DNA of 64,000 bases. Source: Norana najaformis (Eukaryota > Annelida > Clitellata > Crassiclitellata > Hormogastridae). Shown one piece after another: positions 1 through 12,000 of this stretch (its first letter is position 1; each line of letters starts with the position of its first letter). The DNA is taken from positions 24,796,505 through 24,860,504 of the forward strand of contig OZ029917.1 in assembly GCA_964023275.1 (NCBI GenBank). Reading direction: 5' to 3'. A program made the translations under genes and the position numbers. The notes under the pieces are model-generated. The model was not told where the DNA came from. It saw only the letters and a program-made list of their open reading frames with translations, and made no database searches.

Positions 1-54
1 GAGTTAAACAATTGAGCTTAAAGTATGTAAGTAAGCCAGTATTTTATATTTCTG

Positions 55-213
55 CATTTATTAAGCGCCACTATCTAATGACTAAGCATCGAACGATGAC
101 GCTGAGCAATTGTGAATTAAGGACTTGCTCACAGTAAACGTCTCAACGGAAGCTCCAACCCGTACTCTACACGTTGCAAGCCGAGCGCTGTAACCACTCG
201 GCTATCGTGTCCC
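55..213 (-). repeat. tRNA-derived SINE, copy 1
   Basis: On the minus strand this reads as a tRNA-like head with an A-box-like TAGCCGAGTGG and a weak B box (GGTTGGAGCT), followed by the family body. It aligns by eye with 1676-1855 and 25080-25235, sharing the blocks GCGCTGAGCAATTGTGA (here GACGCTGAGCAATTGTGA), TTGCTCA and CGAGCGCT. The B box has decayed, so this copy is probably silent. It is a non-autonomous element expected to depend on a LINE for mobility. Confidence 0.65.
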
Positions 214-320
214 ATGTATGTATGTGTGTATTTATGTATGTATGTGTATATATATATGTAGGTAGGTAGGTAGGTAGGTAAGTAGATAGACAAGCAAGCA
301 AGTGAGCAAGTATGTGTGTG
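205..320. repeat. GTAT/GTAG microsatellite
   Basis: Tetranucleotide run of TGTATG, GTAG and AGCA type abutting the head of SINE copy 1. No coding content; open frames over it are low-complexity artefacts. Confidence 0.8.
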
Positions 321-783
321 AGTAAGCAAGGAAGAAGCCAAAACAGCCGATTGTCCTATATTTATTCTTCAATTAACCTTCTTAGGTCTAGTTAGTACTG
401 GTGAAATACAACATAACTGGGGAAAAGGTGCGTAATTTACTTGTAGATCTCTTCATGCATAGGTGGTCTGTGAACTACGTGTGAAGTTCAACAGAGCCTG
501 TGCACATATTCATGACTTTAAGTTACAGCAATAAATATGCCCTTATTTGAATATTTATATGGCACCTTTAAATACTTTTAGTCCTAATCGTGAACACCAA
601 TACGGGGTCTGCAATCTAACAACGCATCTGGAGCCGTCGACACCTATTTACAGAAGGCTTATACGAAAGATCAGGAAACAAAGCCGCAAATGCGTTGAAT
701 TTCCAACCGATCGATTTATATAAAATCTTATATATACAAAATAACTGCTATGCAGTTTATTATGAAATTGATTTCAATTTCAG

Positions 784-996
784 GTGAATAAGTATGGACG
801 TTTACTTTTGCCTGGAGTTCAGTCGAAGTTCCGGCTGTCACCCATCGACCTGGACGTCCGCCAGGACCTGGCAGCCTTCATCAAGGCGGCCTGTCCTCCC
901 AGTGAGGCGGAACATGTCTCCGTTCTGCTCGACTGTTTGCTACTGCTGGCCAGTGACGATGGAAAGTCACTGTTCATTTGGGAACAGAACATATAA
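784..996 (+). CDS. Terminal exon of an unrecognised gene
   Basis: A clean acceptor (ATTTCAATTTCAG) precedes an open frame of 70 codons ending in TAA at 994-996, so this looks like the last coding exon of a gene whose earlier exons lie upstream of the window. The frame starts VNKYGRLLLPGVQSKF, runs through a leucine-rich helical stretch (VSVLLDCLLLLAS) and ends LFIWEQNI. Codon use is balanced and GC content is higher than in the flanks, which supports real coding. I do not recognise the family. No signal peptide or metal-binding pattern is visible. An internal ATG in another frame at 794 is a shadow. Confidence 0.6.
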   Translation: MNKYGRLLLPGVQSKFRLSPIDLDVRQDLAAFIKAACPPSEAEHVSVLLDCLLLLASDDGKSLFIWEQNI

Positions 997-1419
997 GCCC
1001 TCATCGTTCGCTATGTGACATAATTTCTTCTCAAAGATCCACCCAAGCAAAGCGTCATCGCTAAATGATTTTTTATTCACTAGGTGGCATTATTTGTCCA
1101 AACATCTATAGTCATAATATCTCTAAACTCTGGGCGTATAATTAGGAGTTCTTGTGAACCCATGCAGCTAATGCAGAACTGTTCCTCTTCATGCGAATTA
1201 ATTTCAGTGCCAAAAACTAGTTTCCTTTAAATTTGGTTATATTGGTAGAGGCTATCTACTAACTTCTCAATTCACGCTAGCTGCTTCAAATCAGTAGGCC
1301 TAACTACTTATGAAAGTGATAGACTAAAGAAATTAATATTTTACCTTTGGAAAAGACTTCAGCTTTGGAACTTTGGACACCTGATATATGGATACGTACA
1401 GTTTAATTTGCTGAATTTT

Positions 1420-1640
1420 CTAAAAATTCCGATGAAAACTTGATGTTGGTGTTTATTGGCCAGTAGGCTGTTTGCATACGATTCATAACTACCCATTCAA
1501 GAATTTTAAATAAAATATTCAAAGTTGAGATAAATTTGTAATTAGACAGGTCGCCGGGGTCGAGAGAAGAGCTCTTTAGCAGAGGATGAACTATGGCTTG
1601 AGTAGAAGTAAATAGGAAGTATTCCTCGTGAACTGAGAAA
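1420..1640 (-). mobile_element. CR1/L2-like LINE fragment, N-terminal reverse transcriptase
   Basis: Minus-strand frame reading AIVHPLLKSSSLDPGDLSNYK followed by ILFKILEWVVMNRMQ. This matches the block before RT motif A of CR1/L2/Jockey elements (VTPLLKK.SLDP.DL.NYRPVS, L.KILEKVV..RL). No endonuclease or catalytic core is adjacent, so it is a truncated relic. Confidence 0.7.
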
Positions 1641-1675
1641 TTGATTATTGACGTAAAGGTTGACAAAATTATTAT

Positions 1676-1855
1676 TTCAGCATTTATTAGGTGCCACTAT
1701 CTAATGACATGGCATCAATCGATGGCGCTGAGCAATTGTGAGTTAAGGCCTTGCTCATGGTCCCTACACAGTAACCATCTCGGAGGAGGCTCGAACCCGT
1801 ACACTCAGCGTCATAAGCCGAGCGCTCTATCCAATATGCTACCGTACCCCACGGA
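1676..1855 (-). repeat. tRNA-derived SINE, copy 2 (best preserved)
   Basis: The minus strand carries an RNA polymerase III A-box-like TAGCATATTGG (revcomp of 1831-1841) and a good B box GGTTCGAGCC (revcomp of 1788-1797), about 34 bases apart as in a tRNA. The distal part (GGCATCAATCGATGGCGC on the plus strand) resembles the 3' end of the local L2-like LINE at 9110-9240, consistent with a SINE using a LINE tail. Confidence 0.75.
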
Positions 1856-2629
1856 CAAAAGACATCAAAGCACTCTTTCAGTAGATATATAAAATAGTGT
1901 CAAGGCTAGAGATTTTGCTAAGTGAAGAATAGTTGAGTCTGCGAACCTCTGCAAGATTTGTTGAGTGTTAATTGCAGATTTGGCAGATGAAACAAGTTTA
2001 CGCACAAGTTTGCACTGTTGCTTACAGCTGCTTGTGAACTCCATGGGCTGAACAATAACTACCCCCACCCCTACAATGTATCGGACACTGCTGTTGTTTG
2101 AGGGAAGAGAAGAGAGTCTCGGATTGTATATTTTCTTGGCACTGTATAAAAATTTTGATTCTGATGAAGTCTTCTTAGTGGAAGATTTGTTTTCGCTATT
2201 AAAACCTGCAAACCGTATATAACGTCTGGCATCTTAAAAGCCTGGACCAACAGCAAAATCCTTATGGACATTAAAGCAAGAACGATCGGATGCAAACTTA
2301 GTTGAAATTTCAATTATTATTTTCGTTACTATTATTTTCTGTTTTTTAGATATTTATTTATATTTGTACACGAAACCACGAGTAGGCAAAGCAGAATAAA
2401 GCGAGATTAGCACGACAATGTAATGTAATATAATGTTATATGACGCAATGTAAATCTCTTCAGTCACACAAAAAGCCGCGTCAGAGAGACCAGCTTAATT
2501 ACCGGCGCTATATCATATCAAGTCCACAAGAGCCAGATTGTTTGGGCAGTTTCGGTGCCAGGTCAGAATCCGGGGTTAGGTCAGGCCGGGGGAGACAGTG
2601 TGGTGGTAAGGTGTAATCGTAATAATAAT

Positions 2630-2690
2630 ACAGAGATTTCTACAGCGCCCAACGAAAGCTACGTCACAGGGACCAGCTTATTCACAGGCG
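2630..2690 (+). repeat. RTE-type repeat fragment (family E)
   Basis: Shares the block AGATTTCTACAGCGCYCAACGAAAGCTA and CCAGCTTATTCACAGGCG with 6797-6858, roughly 85% identical by eye over 60 bases. The longer copy at 6797 links this repeat to the 3' part of an RTE-like LINE on the minus strand at 56900-57640. Confidence 0.65.
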
Positions 2691-3871
2691 ATTATGATGG
2701 CAACGGTGGTCGTAAGATGGTGTATGATCGACTGCGAGACAGTATAGTAAAAAATTTCGGTTTTTGGTATGGAGTTAAACTCTCCAGTATAGGGATCAAG
2801 CGGAGGAGAGCTCACATTTACAGGAGAAAATGGAGGATTAATCTAGTAGCACTAATGAATACTGGAAAGATTGCGTTAGCTGTTGAACTTTGATAAAATT
2901 AATGTTATGTTATCAGTGTCAGCGGGCATTTTCTTGTTGCCGTCACTTACATGTAGGCCCTTGTATGTATGCATGCATGTATGTATGTATGTATTATGAA
3001 TGTATGTATGTATGACTTTAATTGTATGTATATATGACTTTGTAGACATGTATGCATGCTTGCAAGTATTAATGTACGTGTGCATATAAGTATCTACATA
3101 GCGCCTATGAGAATCCTGTTAACGGTATAATAGTAAGACTGTGCTGTCGACATACACCTTCACTTACAGAAAACTGACTCGGGCTTCACCGACGTAAAAT
3201 CCAAGAGCTATTTATAACTGGTTTTTCCAGAATCAGTGTGGTATAGAACTACGAACTGTCATATAAAAACAAAAATTAAATTTTGTTGTCAGCACAAAAT
3301 AAGGAAGTCCTGTGTAGGAACTTGCTAAGATATTTAGGCCTATAGCCTACGTTAGAAGACAATAGCAGGTAGGCCTCATGTGATAAGATTTTCCTTGTAG
3401 GCCGAGACCTATGTGTTCTTAATTTAAAAGCTGTTGCTAATTATAGCACGATAGTCTAACGGGCGATAGAAATTGTGCTAACAGTTACATGTAAAGGTCG
3501 TGCGAATCCATGGATTGTACTGGTCTTCTAACTGGACGAGCATAATTTTACTTGTAGTTTATGAAGACTTGATTTGCATGCACGCTGAAAGCTGTAGCTC
3601 ACTACACACAGGCCTACATGTACGTTTAGCATAAGTCGTTGAACACAGCGTAAGATACAGCACTCTGGCATTCTTAATCTGATTCTGGAAAGGCGTTCAG
3701 CAAATGCCATATTAAATATACATCAGACTGCATTATATGCAGTCCTGTTCTGTTATGTGCAAGCCCGATCAATGCAGATCTGCAAAGACATGGGTGGGCA
3801 GGCGCATGCGTACTGTGAGGTATACATGATAGGCTACTGTAAGATCTGAGCATTCGAGAATAACTGGCCTA

Positions 3872-4000
3872 GAGATTTAAATCTCGGACTAGCACGGTCC
3901 ATGCAATGGGATCTTAAATGGCGTGGTACCCATTCAAACGGGCAGCGGTGGTGAAGGATCTCACCCCGATAAATTCCCTAAAAATAGAGCAGAGTCGAGC
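3872..4000 (+). repeat. Interspersed repeat C, copy 1
   Basis: Contains GATTTAAATCTCG, TTAAATGGCGT and CATTCAAACGGGCAGCGG then TGGTGAAGGATCTCACC. The same order is present in inverse orientation at 60645-60775. No coding potential and no RT motif; family not recognised. Confidence 0.7.
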
Positions 4001-4555
4001 CCATGCGGTCGTTAAAGAAAAACGTGTACATTTTAACTTAACTAGCATAGCCTAATGTTGACGCAGCCTATGCAGGCGGGACCTATAGACCTATATATAA
4101 TTTGAAAAATCCACGAACTATAAATACCGCGGAATTTTGACCGGGATTGTCTGCGTTGTCAAAAGCTCAGTCGTCGTGATGTAAGCGGTTAAGTTTCCCA
4201 CACAGTGTAGCCAAATTGCACGTCCAGGAATACGCTTATGCTTTCTATCGAAAGTGTTTCCACAGTTGAACCGCAATAAACTAGAAATGCATTTAGGCCT
4301 ACATAGGGCATACACTAGAGATTCCATCGAATATAGGCCCTAAGAACAGAGATAGACGGACGGAACAGGCAATGGCTGAATTACGCCAGAGACTGGTGCG
4401 GAACGGACGTGCACAAGCTGAATATGTTGGCACAGGTCCAGAGCATTGCAAATCTACAGCAAAGCATGCGATAGATACCAACGGTCATGAGCCCATGGAC
4501 CTAATGAAAAAGAAGATAGGCCCTAAGTATATCTAACTGTATGCTCATTGATTCA

Positions 4556-4590
4556 TTATTATTATTATTGTTGTTGTTGTTGTTGTTTTT

Positions 4591-4646
<56 letters not shown>
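4556..4646. repeat. ATT/GTT/ATC compound microsatellite
   Basis: Runs of ATT, then GTT, then about 16 ATC units in sequence. Confidence 0.9.
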
Positions 4647-4648
<2 letters not shown>

Positions 4649-4739
4649 GGAACGATCCCCGAATAGTCTCTCATAAAAGTTCCTCGAGCAACTCATTTTC
4701 CATCTTACGTCATGAGCAAAAGAAATCATAAAAATAGTT

Positions 4740-4872
4740 ACAAAATGCAGTTAACTACTTTTTCTAAAGTAGTTACTAAACTGAAAGTAGTTACTAAACT
4801 AAAAAAGTAGTTAAACTACTTCAAAAGTAGCTAGAGGTCATAGTAGTTTAGACTACTTTTAAAGTAGTTAGT
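4740..4872. repeat. Cluster of AAAGTAGTTAC-type direct and inverted repeats
   Basis: AAAGTAGTTACTAAACT occurs twice in tandem (from about 4776 and 4789), followed by several inverted partners built on AGTAGTTTA and TAACTACTT. The dense palindromic arrangement resembles a foldback or MITE end, but no target duplication could be assigned. Confidence 0.55.
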
Positions 4873-4905
4873 GTCCGTCACTATATTATATATATATATA
4901 TATAT

Positions 4906-4981
4906 GCCTATGCGTTTGACAGAGACATCCTTGAAGACATGGAGACATAACGCCTAATCAAAACAACGCTGTAGGCTTACA

Positions 4982-5066
<85 letters not shown>

Positions 5067-5213
5067 AGCCTACAGCGTTGTTTTGATTGTGCTGTCTCTA
5101 ACCGACTTCATAAATGGTATTTGTAATTTGTCATATATGTACATTCGTGACATACGCATAATTAGGCGTTATGTCTCTACGTCTTCAAGGATGTCTCTGT
5201 CAAACGCATAGGC
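4906..5213. repeat. Interrupted inverted repeat with an AT-tract loop
   Basis: The left arm (4906-4980) starts GCCTATGCGTTTGACAGAGA and ends GTAGGCTTAC. Its reverse complement is found in two blocks: 5064-5088 (GTAAGCCTACAGCG to GATT) and 5164-5213 (AGGCGTTATG to GCATAGGC). The right arm has about 75 extra bases (5089-5163) that the left arm lacks, or the left arm lost them; an ATT sits at the junction. The arms flank about 80 bases of almost pure TA. The right arm runs into an L2-like LINE end, so the left arm may be an inverted LINE piece. Confidence 0.85.
4981..5063. repeat. TA dinucleotide tract
   Basis: About 80 bases of alternating TA, forming the loop of the surrounding inverted repeat. 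Confidence 0.95.
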
Positions 5214-5770
5214 CTCCAGTCGCCTTGATTACTGTAATTCGCTTCTTACCGGTATCACAGTCAAACAGGCAGAAACTTTAAAAGGGTTCAGAACTCTTTG
5301 GCTAGAGACATAACTAATACGCTAAAATATGAGCATATAACCCCTGTACTTAAATCTTTGCATTACCTTCCTGTTCAGCAAAAACTTTGTTTTAAATTGG
5401 GGCTTACAGTTTATAAAACATTGAACTTTGGCCAACCACAATTCTTAAAATCAGTCCTCATTCCTCAAACTTAATACTCAGTCAGGTCATCTGAATACCT
5501 TTCTCTGGTTGTATCAAAATAACTGTTCTTGATGAACCAGCTTCTCGGCTGCTGGACCTAAAGTTTTAGAATTCTCTTCCTGCATCTGCGGGTTATGCAC
5601 AGTCTCTTGTGTCATTTCGTTCTCAACTTAAGACTTACTTTTCAGTTGGCTTTTCTCTGTTTCAGTGGACTGACATTCTGGATATTGACCTGACTGCGGC
5701 ATGAATTTGGTGCGCCATCGGCTGATGACTTGTGCAATAGATACCGGCGTTATAAAAGTTTCTAATTAAT
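5213..5770 (+). mobile_element. L2/CR1-like LINE, C-terminal end and 3' UTR
   Basis: Broken frames read SRLDYCNSLLTGIT, then LKSLHYLPVQQKLCFKLGL, the conserved C-terminal block of L2/CR1 ORF2 (LDYCNSLL...L..LHWLPV..RI.FK). It is interrupted by frameshifts and stops, so it is dead. After the frame a 3' UTR ends GGTGCGCCATCGGCTGATGACTTGTGCAATAGATAC and an AATTAATTAATAATG tail; that 3' UTR recurs inverted at 9110-9240. Confidence 0.8.
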
Positions 5771-5901
5771 TAATAATGCACGTGTAAAGACATAAATATG
5801 CAGCTACGCACATACGTACATTGTAACTATACCGGTGATGTTATAATACCATTCATCACAACAAATTAGTAACACGAACCTGTTGCTTGACTTTCATTTA
5901 G

Positions 5902-6090
5902 CATGACTGACAATCGACAACGCAGTGACGTCACCGTGCCTCGGGGATTTCCCATCGAAATTGTCGACGCCGAGTTGAACAGCAAACACCGGTGCGCTGC
6001 CTGTCGGCTGATCCTGAGAGATGCGTTCCAGAGCACTTGTGGCCACCGATTCTGCAAGGACTGCGCTGACCACCTACTGCGGAGTAGCAG
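5902..6090 (+). CDS. TRAF exon 1 (start codon, first part of RING)
   Basis: ATG at 5903 follows CTTTCATTTAG|C. It encodes the N-terminus through [18 protein letters not shown] and FCKDC, the first six zinc ligands. The donor is CAG|GTCAGT. It ends after two bases of a codon; the next exon supplies the third (AG|T, Ser). Confidence 0.93.
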
Positions 6091-9035
6091 GTCAGTATGT
6101 CTGACTGATTTACTGACCAACCTGTCGACTGACTGAATGAATGAATAATTCTACGAATAAATTATTCTAATGAATGAATGAATGGACCATCAATCAATTA
6201 AATTTTATATTACATTATTACATTACAAGTGAATGACGTTTGGAGGAAAATGAAGAGAAAGCCAAAAATTAATCAACGTTTAAACATTGTTAAATTCCAA
6301 CATAACAAATAGTGACACACATGTTTCATCACTGACGGGGGTTTCATAGCAGGTGCGATGTAATTGTGCAATGTTATAGCGATATAATTAGTACCCGGTT
6401 AGATCGCAGTATATATATACCTATATAAATATATGTGCATGACACTTGTTTCAGTGCTTCTTCTCCAGGTGGCGCCACACTTCCCGTGTGTGCCGCTTGT
6501 CAGGAGGAAGACACAGTGGACGACAGTAGCATCATTAAAAGCGATCAGGTGAACGGAGTTCGTATACTCAGAGTAATAACCTAATTTATTTTGGACTGCC
6601 TCTCTATCTAAGTCGAGCAGTTTGGCGCATCGTCGCTCAAAGCCTTGTGCAATGTTATAGCAACACTATGCAAATTGTTAGACTACGTCATACGAAATCG
6701 GATATAAGCCTAACAGGTTGAATTTACGTTGGATTAGAATCACAGCAATTCTAAATAACAAAATAATGCAACGATTTCTAATCGTAATCGTAATCTCGAG
6801 ATTTCTACAGCGCTCAACGAAAGCTAAGTTGCGGGAACCAGCTTATTCACAGGCGCTCAGTCAAAACAAAATCGATAGGCAAAAGGGTCAAGATCCAGGA
6901 GTCAGGCACTCAGACAGTCGGACGGCTACGGTGGATGATGTTTGAAATTGAAGCGAGAAGCATTTGCTTACTGGCGACCTTCGACAGTGACAACGGCGCT
7001 GAACGGGTTTACTTACTTATTTACTTACCTACTTAAAAGAAGGTAAAGAAAAATCTAATCTAATGACGTCTATAATGCCGTTATAAAATTGCGCTGGACA
7101 TCAATCAATAGTCACTTCAAGTGAAACCATAGTCAGAAAGTGTAATTCATTGGAGAAGCCCTTCAAACAGGGAAATGATGGGTGTGGACATGACGGAAAG
7201 GTCGATGAAGAAGAAAAAGAAGAAACAGAAATAGAAGCATAGGAAGAACAAGTAGAAGAATAAGAACACAGACAAGAACATGAAGAACAAGACCAAGAAT
7301 AATGTGACCTAGAACAATGACAAGAACAAGACCAAGAACAAGAAAAATTCTTTACTATGATAAACACCCAGGAATAGTATGCTCACAACATCGGTTATGG
7401 TTTAAGACAAATTAATTGTTGTTGCCTATTGCTTGTTAAACGACAGCTGTATAGGGACAATGCATTGCAAAAGGAGATGCTTGTGTTGGCCGTTCACTGC
7501 TGCAACACCGACTGCCAGTGGAAGGGACAGTTCAAAGATTACGAGGTAGGCCAAGGATTTCTTCCCTCTTGACAGGTTCTTAAACTGCAATACACTAACT
7601 TCCTTGCATTAACAAATGACACTGTAAGCGTTCTAGAAGCTCACTTACTACAATGCTATATAAGTTGTAATTACATTAAATCACATTACATTACGTCTGT
7701 TTTGAACATTGCACTTGACGGAATTAACGAATAACAGAGTTGCAATAACAATATATGGAAAAATAATTTTAATTTTCTACACTCTAATGATGTTCTGTTG
7801 GAAGTGTATTGAGCGTACCGGAGAATCGTGTGCTTAGGGTATTATTCTTAGCAAAGCTGTGAATCAGTCGCATGGTCTGATCCAATTTAATATTAAAATA
7901 ACAACATCTTCCTCCACGAACCCAGCAATAATTGAATGGAACTTAAAAGCCTTCTTTGAACACAGCACAACAGCTGATACTACAGTTCATTCCAAACAAC
8001 GTATTAAAGGCATCTTGAGGAAGAGACAACATTCAACAAATCGTGTTGAGTGGGTCATATAATTTCTTAAAACAGATTTCAAGATGGCATTTCTAACATT
8101 TATATAGTACATCAATTTTCATTAAATGTGCAAATGGAGTGCTCTGTGAAATGTTTTCCGCAAAAATACGTTTTAATGGATAACAACACTTTGCATGACT
8201 CTTAAATTAGGTATGCCAATTGATCAACTTATACAAGATTCTGGTGATCAGAAGTTCCGAAAGGCTATTAAAATTTAAATGACAAAATGAAACTATTTGA
8301 ACGCATTTAATGGTTTTAAAATTTCGCCAAACAATTTGTTAGTGATTCAGTCCATGAATCAACTGATCAGTAGAACAGCCAATAGTTTTCTTTCTCTGTT
8401 TCATTTGTACATTACATTTCTTCCTTTCGTTGTTTCTTATACTCTTGTGTAAATGAATAAATAAATCAATCGATTGACGAGATATCATGTTGCTGAATTA
8501 AACTAAAATGATTTATAATAATTCGTTGCGATCGTTTACCTTACACAGAACCACGGCAACACATGTGATCACGAGTTAATTGAATGCGAATATTGTCAGG
8601 AGAGAATTCCAAGGCACCTCGTAAGTCGTCTTTTTCTACGGAGTTAAAAAAAATTAAGCTCAAACTCAAGAAGCTTAGGACAGGTGAGGTCGCCTGTACC
8701 AGACGAGACATAGTTGTTGTAAACAGTTAGGGTAACAGTTAATATTGTACGTCTTTAGATATGAATTGGTACAAAATACCTTCCCTTGGAAAAAACATTT
8801 CATACCATTGTTATCATTTTACCTCAGAACATCCTATTATCATTAACATTACTATTACTACTCATATTACTACTACTACTACTACTACCACTATCACCAC
8901 TACTACTACCACTACTACCACTACTACTACTACTACTACTACCACTACCACTACCACCACCACTACTACTACTACTACCACTACTACTACTACTACTACT
9001 ACTAGTAATAATAATAATATTATTATTATCATTAC

Positions 9036-9094
<59 letters not shown>

Positions 9095-12000
9095 GCATCT
9101 TCTGTGGGGCCAGTATATATTGCACATGGCATCAACCGATGACGCATCAAAATCAAGCCTTAGTCAGGTCGAAACCCAAAAGTCAGTCCCCTGATAAGGG
9201 AAGTAGCCTGTGGTGGATAAGCCAACGGAAAAGGCAAGTCTAAAGTTGAGATCGAAATGACAGAATAGACTGAGCAGAACGAATAGATGCAGGAAAAGGG
9301 TTATAACCGAAAAGCTTGTCCATCAACAACAGTTTTAGTTTTTGACACAAACTAAGAAAGGCAAACTACTATATTTATCGTGTCCCATCTTGAAAACCCC
9401 TCATTAGGGCCACGTATTATATAACAGACTTTCTGGTGGTTTATGCAACCTCAGTTCCAGCAATTAATTGTTAGTAAACAAAAGGACGCAGTCACTCAAC
9501 TATTGCTTCAAATGTATATTAATCAGGCTTTAAATAAACTTCCCTCATTGATTGTTATTAATGTGTATAGTCTGGATCTACATCTATGATAGTGCAAATA
9601 AATTAGTGTAACACATATAGTAGTAATTTAAATATAGTGGAAAATTGCTGGGAAATTATTTATAGTCGTCTCATATCAGACAGATTGTTAAGTACGTAGA
9701 TCAGCCGTTGGTCGGTGAATCATGCTTCGATATAAAAAGCCGGATTGCGTTGGACGACTATTGTTTTGCGGTCGATCGAATGGCGAAATCTGAAACCGGT
9801 TTTCTTTACAGGTGGAAGGACATACGTCGAGGGAGCACTTGCTGATGACAGCCAGACCCGGACAGCTGTGTCCATTCAGCTGCGGAATGACGGTAAGCGA
9901 AACTGATCACACTGACCACTTAATATACTGGTCATTCAACACGCTGACCGCTGAGCACTTGATGTAATAGCAGAAACAAAAACCCACACAGGCAGGGACA
10001 TACAAAAACTTAAGACGAAAACACGCGAACATGCAAAGAGATAGGTTTACATACAGACGCAGATTCATCAGTTAGTGGTAGCCAAAAACTGTATGCTGTC
10101 ATATATACACACATATATGTATGTGAATTTATAATTAATTGGTATACTTTACTTAGCATATATCATGTTTATCTTTTGCACTGAGCATCGCAGTTACTAT
10201 CCTTCCTTAACATATACTTTATCATATATGTACTTCGTTTACTCTTTATTGTGCCGGGAAAACGCCTCACACTTTAAATCAGTACTTTACCAGTTTAGCT
10301 CATACTTGATTTACCTTTCTTCTACTTTACCTTTCATTTTTTGTCTTACCTTTTCTTGTCTGCCTAACGATTACCGTTACTTGACTTCCGTTGTTTTACC
10401 TCTGTCTAATTTACCTCTGTATCTACAATAATAGATTGACGAGTATGGAATTCACAACCACATTGAGATGAACCTGGCGATTCACTTGGATGCCCTAAAC
10501 GAGAAGCTCATATCCGTCGAACAGCTGGTTTTAGCTGAACAACGCTCTACTAACAACTCATTCGGTTCAACGCTGCTGGAAAGGATCGTCCGCCTTGAAC
10601 AAAACGCCATGGAGCTGGAAAGTCGTTTAAGAAGCACCGCTTCCACTCAGGTACCAGAAAACCAAGCAGCAGAGACGTCATCGCTTCCGGTCAGAGAACC
10701 AGAAGTAGACTTTGGAGGAATTCCTGAGCTCCTTGAAGTTCTCATTCGCGGCGCAAAAGTTGTGAAGCGGGAACAAGAACACCTTTCGCGTCGACTAACG
10801 CCGTTCGTGGCTCAGTGCGCCGAAGACACAAAGAGATTACAAGCACTCAAAGGCGCTATAGAAGCTCGAGAAAAAGCTGTGTCGTTTCCGGCCCTGAATG
10901 AGCTCGAGTCGCGGATTGAAACATTGGAGACGATGATGACAGACGGAGTTCTGATCTGGAAGATTACGGACTTTGATCGGCGTCGATCCGAAGCTGTAAC
11001 AGGGACAACAACCAGCTTCTACTCATCTCCATTCTTTACCCATCCAACAGGTGGGTGTCATTCTCGATTGTGATTTTTGAATAGGGTTTCACCTGAAGCG
11101 GCTATCGATTGTTGCCTACTGCATTATGGTAAAGGGGCTATAGAAGTCATTAGATTAGCTTGGATTAGACTAGATTAGAGTAGAATAGAATAGATGGACT
11201 AGAACTGTACAGAGAGGAGCAGATCAGATGAGATTTTGTTAATTATCGAGGCGAAGCAGTCAAATACGATGCAAGTCTTTGGTGTTTCCCAGACAAAAGC
11301 CCTATCTGTGTATAGTTCTTAATCCCGTTAAGTAAACTAACCTCTAGTGTATCTGACCTTTAATGACACGAAGGAGGAGTCAATTCTGGTTAAACTCGAC
11401 TTCTCCAGTGCCTTTGATAGCCTTTTAAGGGACCGCGTGCTCTCTTCGATCAACGCCGTCTTGCCGAAATTAGCACCTTTCTGTCACGTAGCTTACTCAG
11501 AGACATTCAATCTGAAATAGGGTGATTTCAATCTCCTGTCTCAGATTGGCCCTCATCAAGGAGACCCTCATCAAGGAGACCCTCTGGGCCCACTGCTCTT
11601 CTGCTTCCCGCTCCAGCCGGTTCTGTCCAACTTATCATCTCTCATTCTTGACCTCACCCTTAGCGGGGAGGCGCAAGGAGTTGCTGCGGATGAAACATTG
11701 ATTGAGCACAGATACAAAGAGTTTGGTCTGCACCTAAATAGTTCAATAAGCGATGTAATACCGCACAACCCTAATCTTACGACCGCATACAGCTCTCTTA
11801 GTCAGTACTTGCCTACAACGCCGGAAACAGCCACACTGCTTGGCTCCCCTTTGTCTGTGTCACAAGTCCTTGAGGCTGTCCTTGAATTATCTCTGGTCAT
11901 AGATAGATTAGGCAGCATCCATAGACATAGCTCTCATACTTTTAAGATGCTCACTAAGCTCCCAATCTTCTTCATACAAGACGCCGTTTTCCATGTATTG

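Larger units (their letters stand above)
1856..5901. other. Intergenic interval upstream of the TRAF gene
   Basis: No convincing host exon was found between SINE copy 2 and the first TRAF coding exon. It holds an RTE-type repeat piece (2630-2690), TATG microsatellite (about 2966-3075), interspersed repeat C (3872-4000), an ATT/GTT/ATC compound microsatellite (4556-4646), an AAAGTAGTTACTAAACT palindromic cluster (4740-4872), an interrupted inverted repeat (4906-5213) and an L2-like LINE end (5213-5770). An untranslated first TRAF exon could lie here but is not identifiable. Confidence 0.6.

Noticed and set aside
1788-1855. Functional tRNA gene on the minus strand
   Set aside because: It has A and B boxes but no acceptor-stem pairing, and it continues into a repeated SINE body.
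8761-9243. Long open frames over the 8.8-9.2 kb triplet array (poly-T/I, poly-L, poly-N/S)
   Set aside because: They are produced by ACT and ATT triplet repeats in all frames and have no coding signature.
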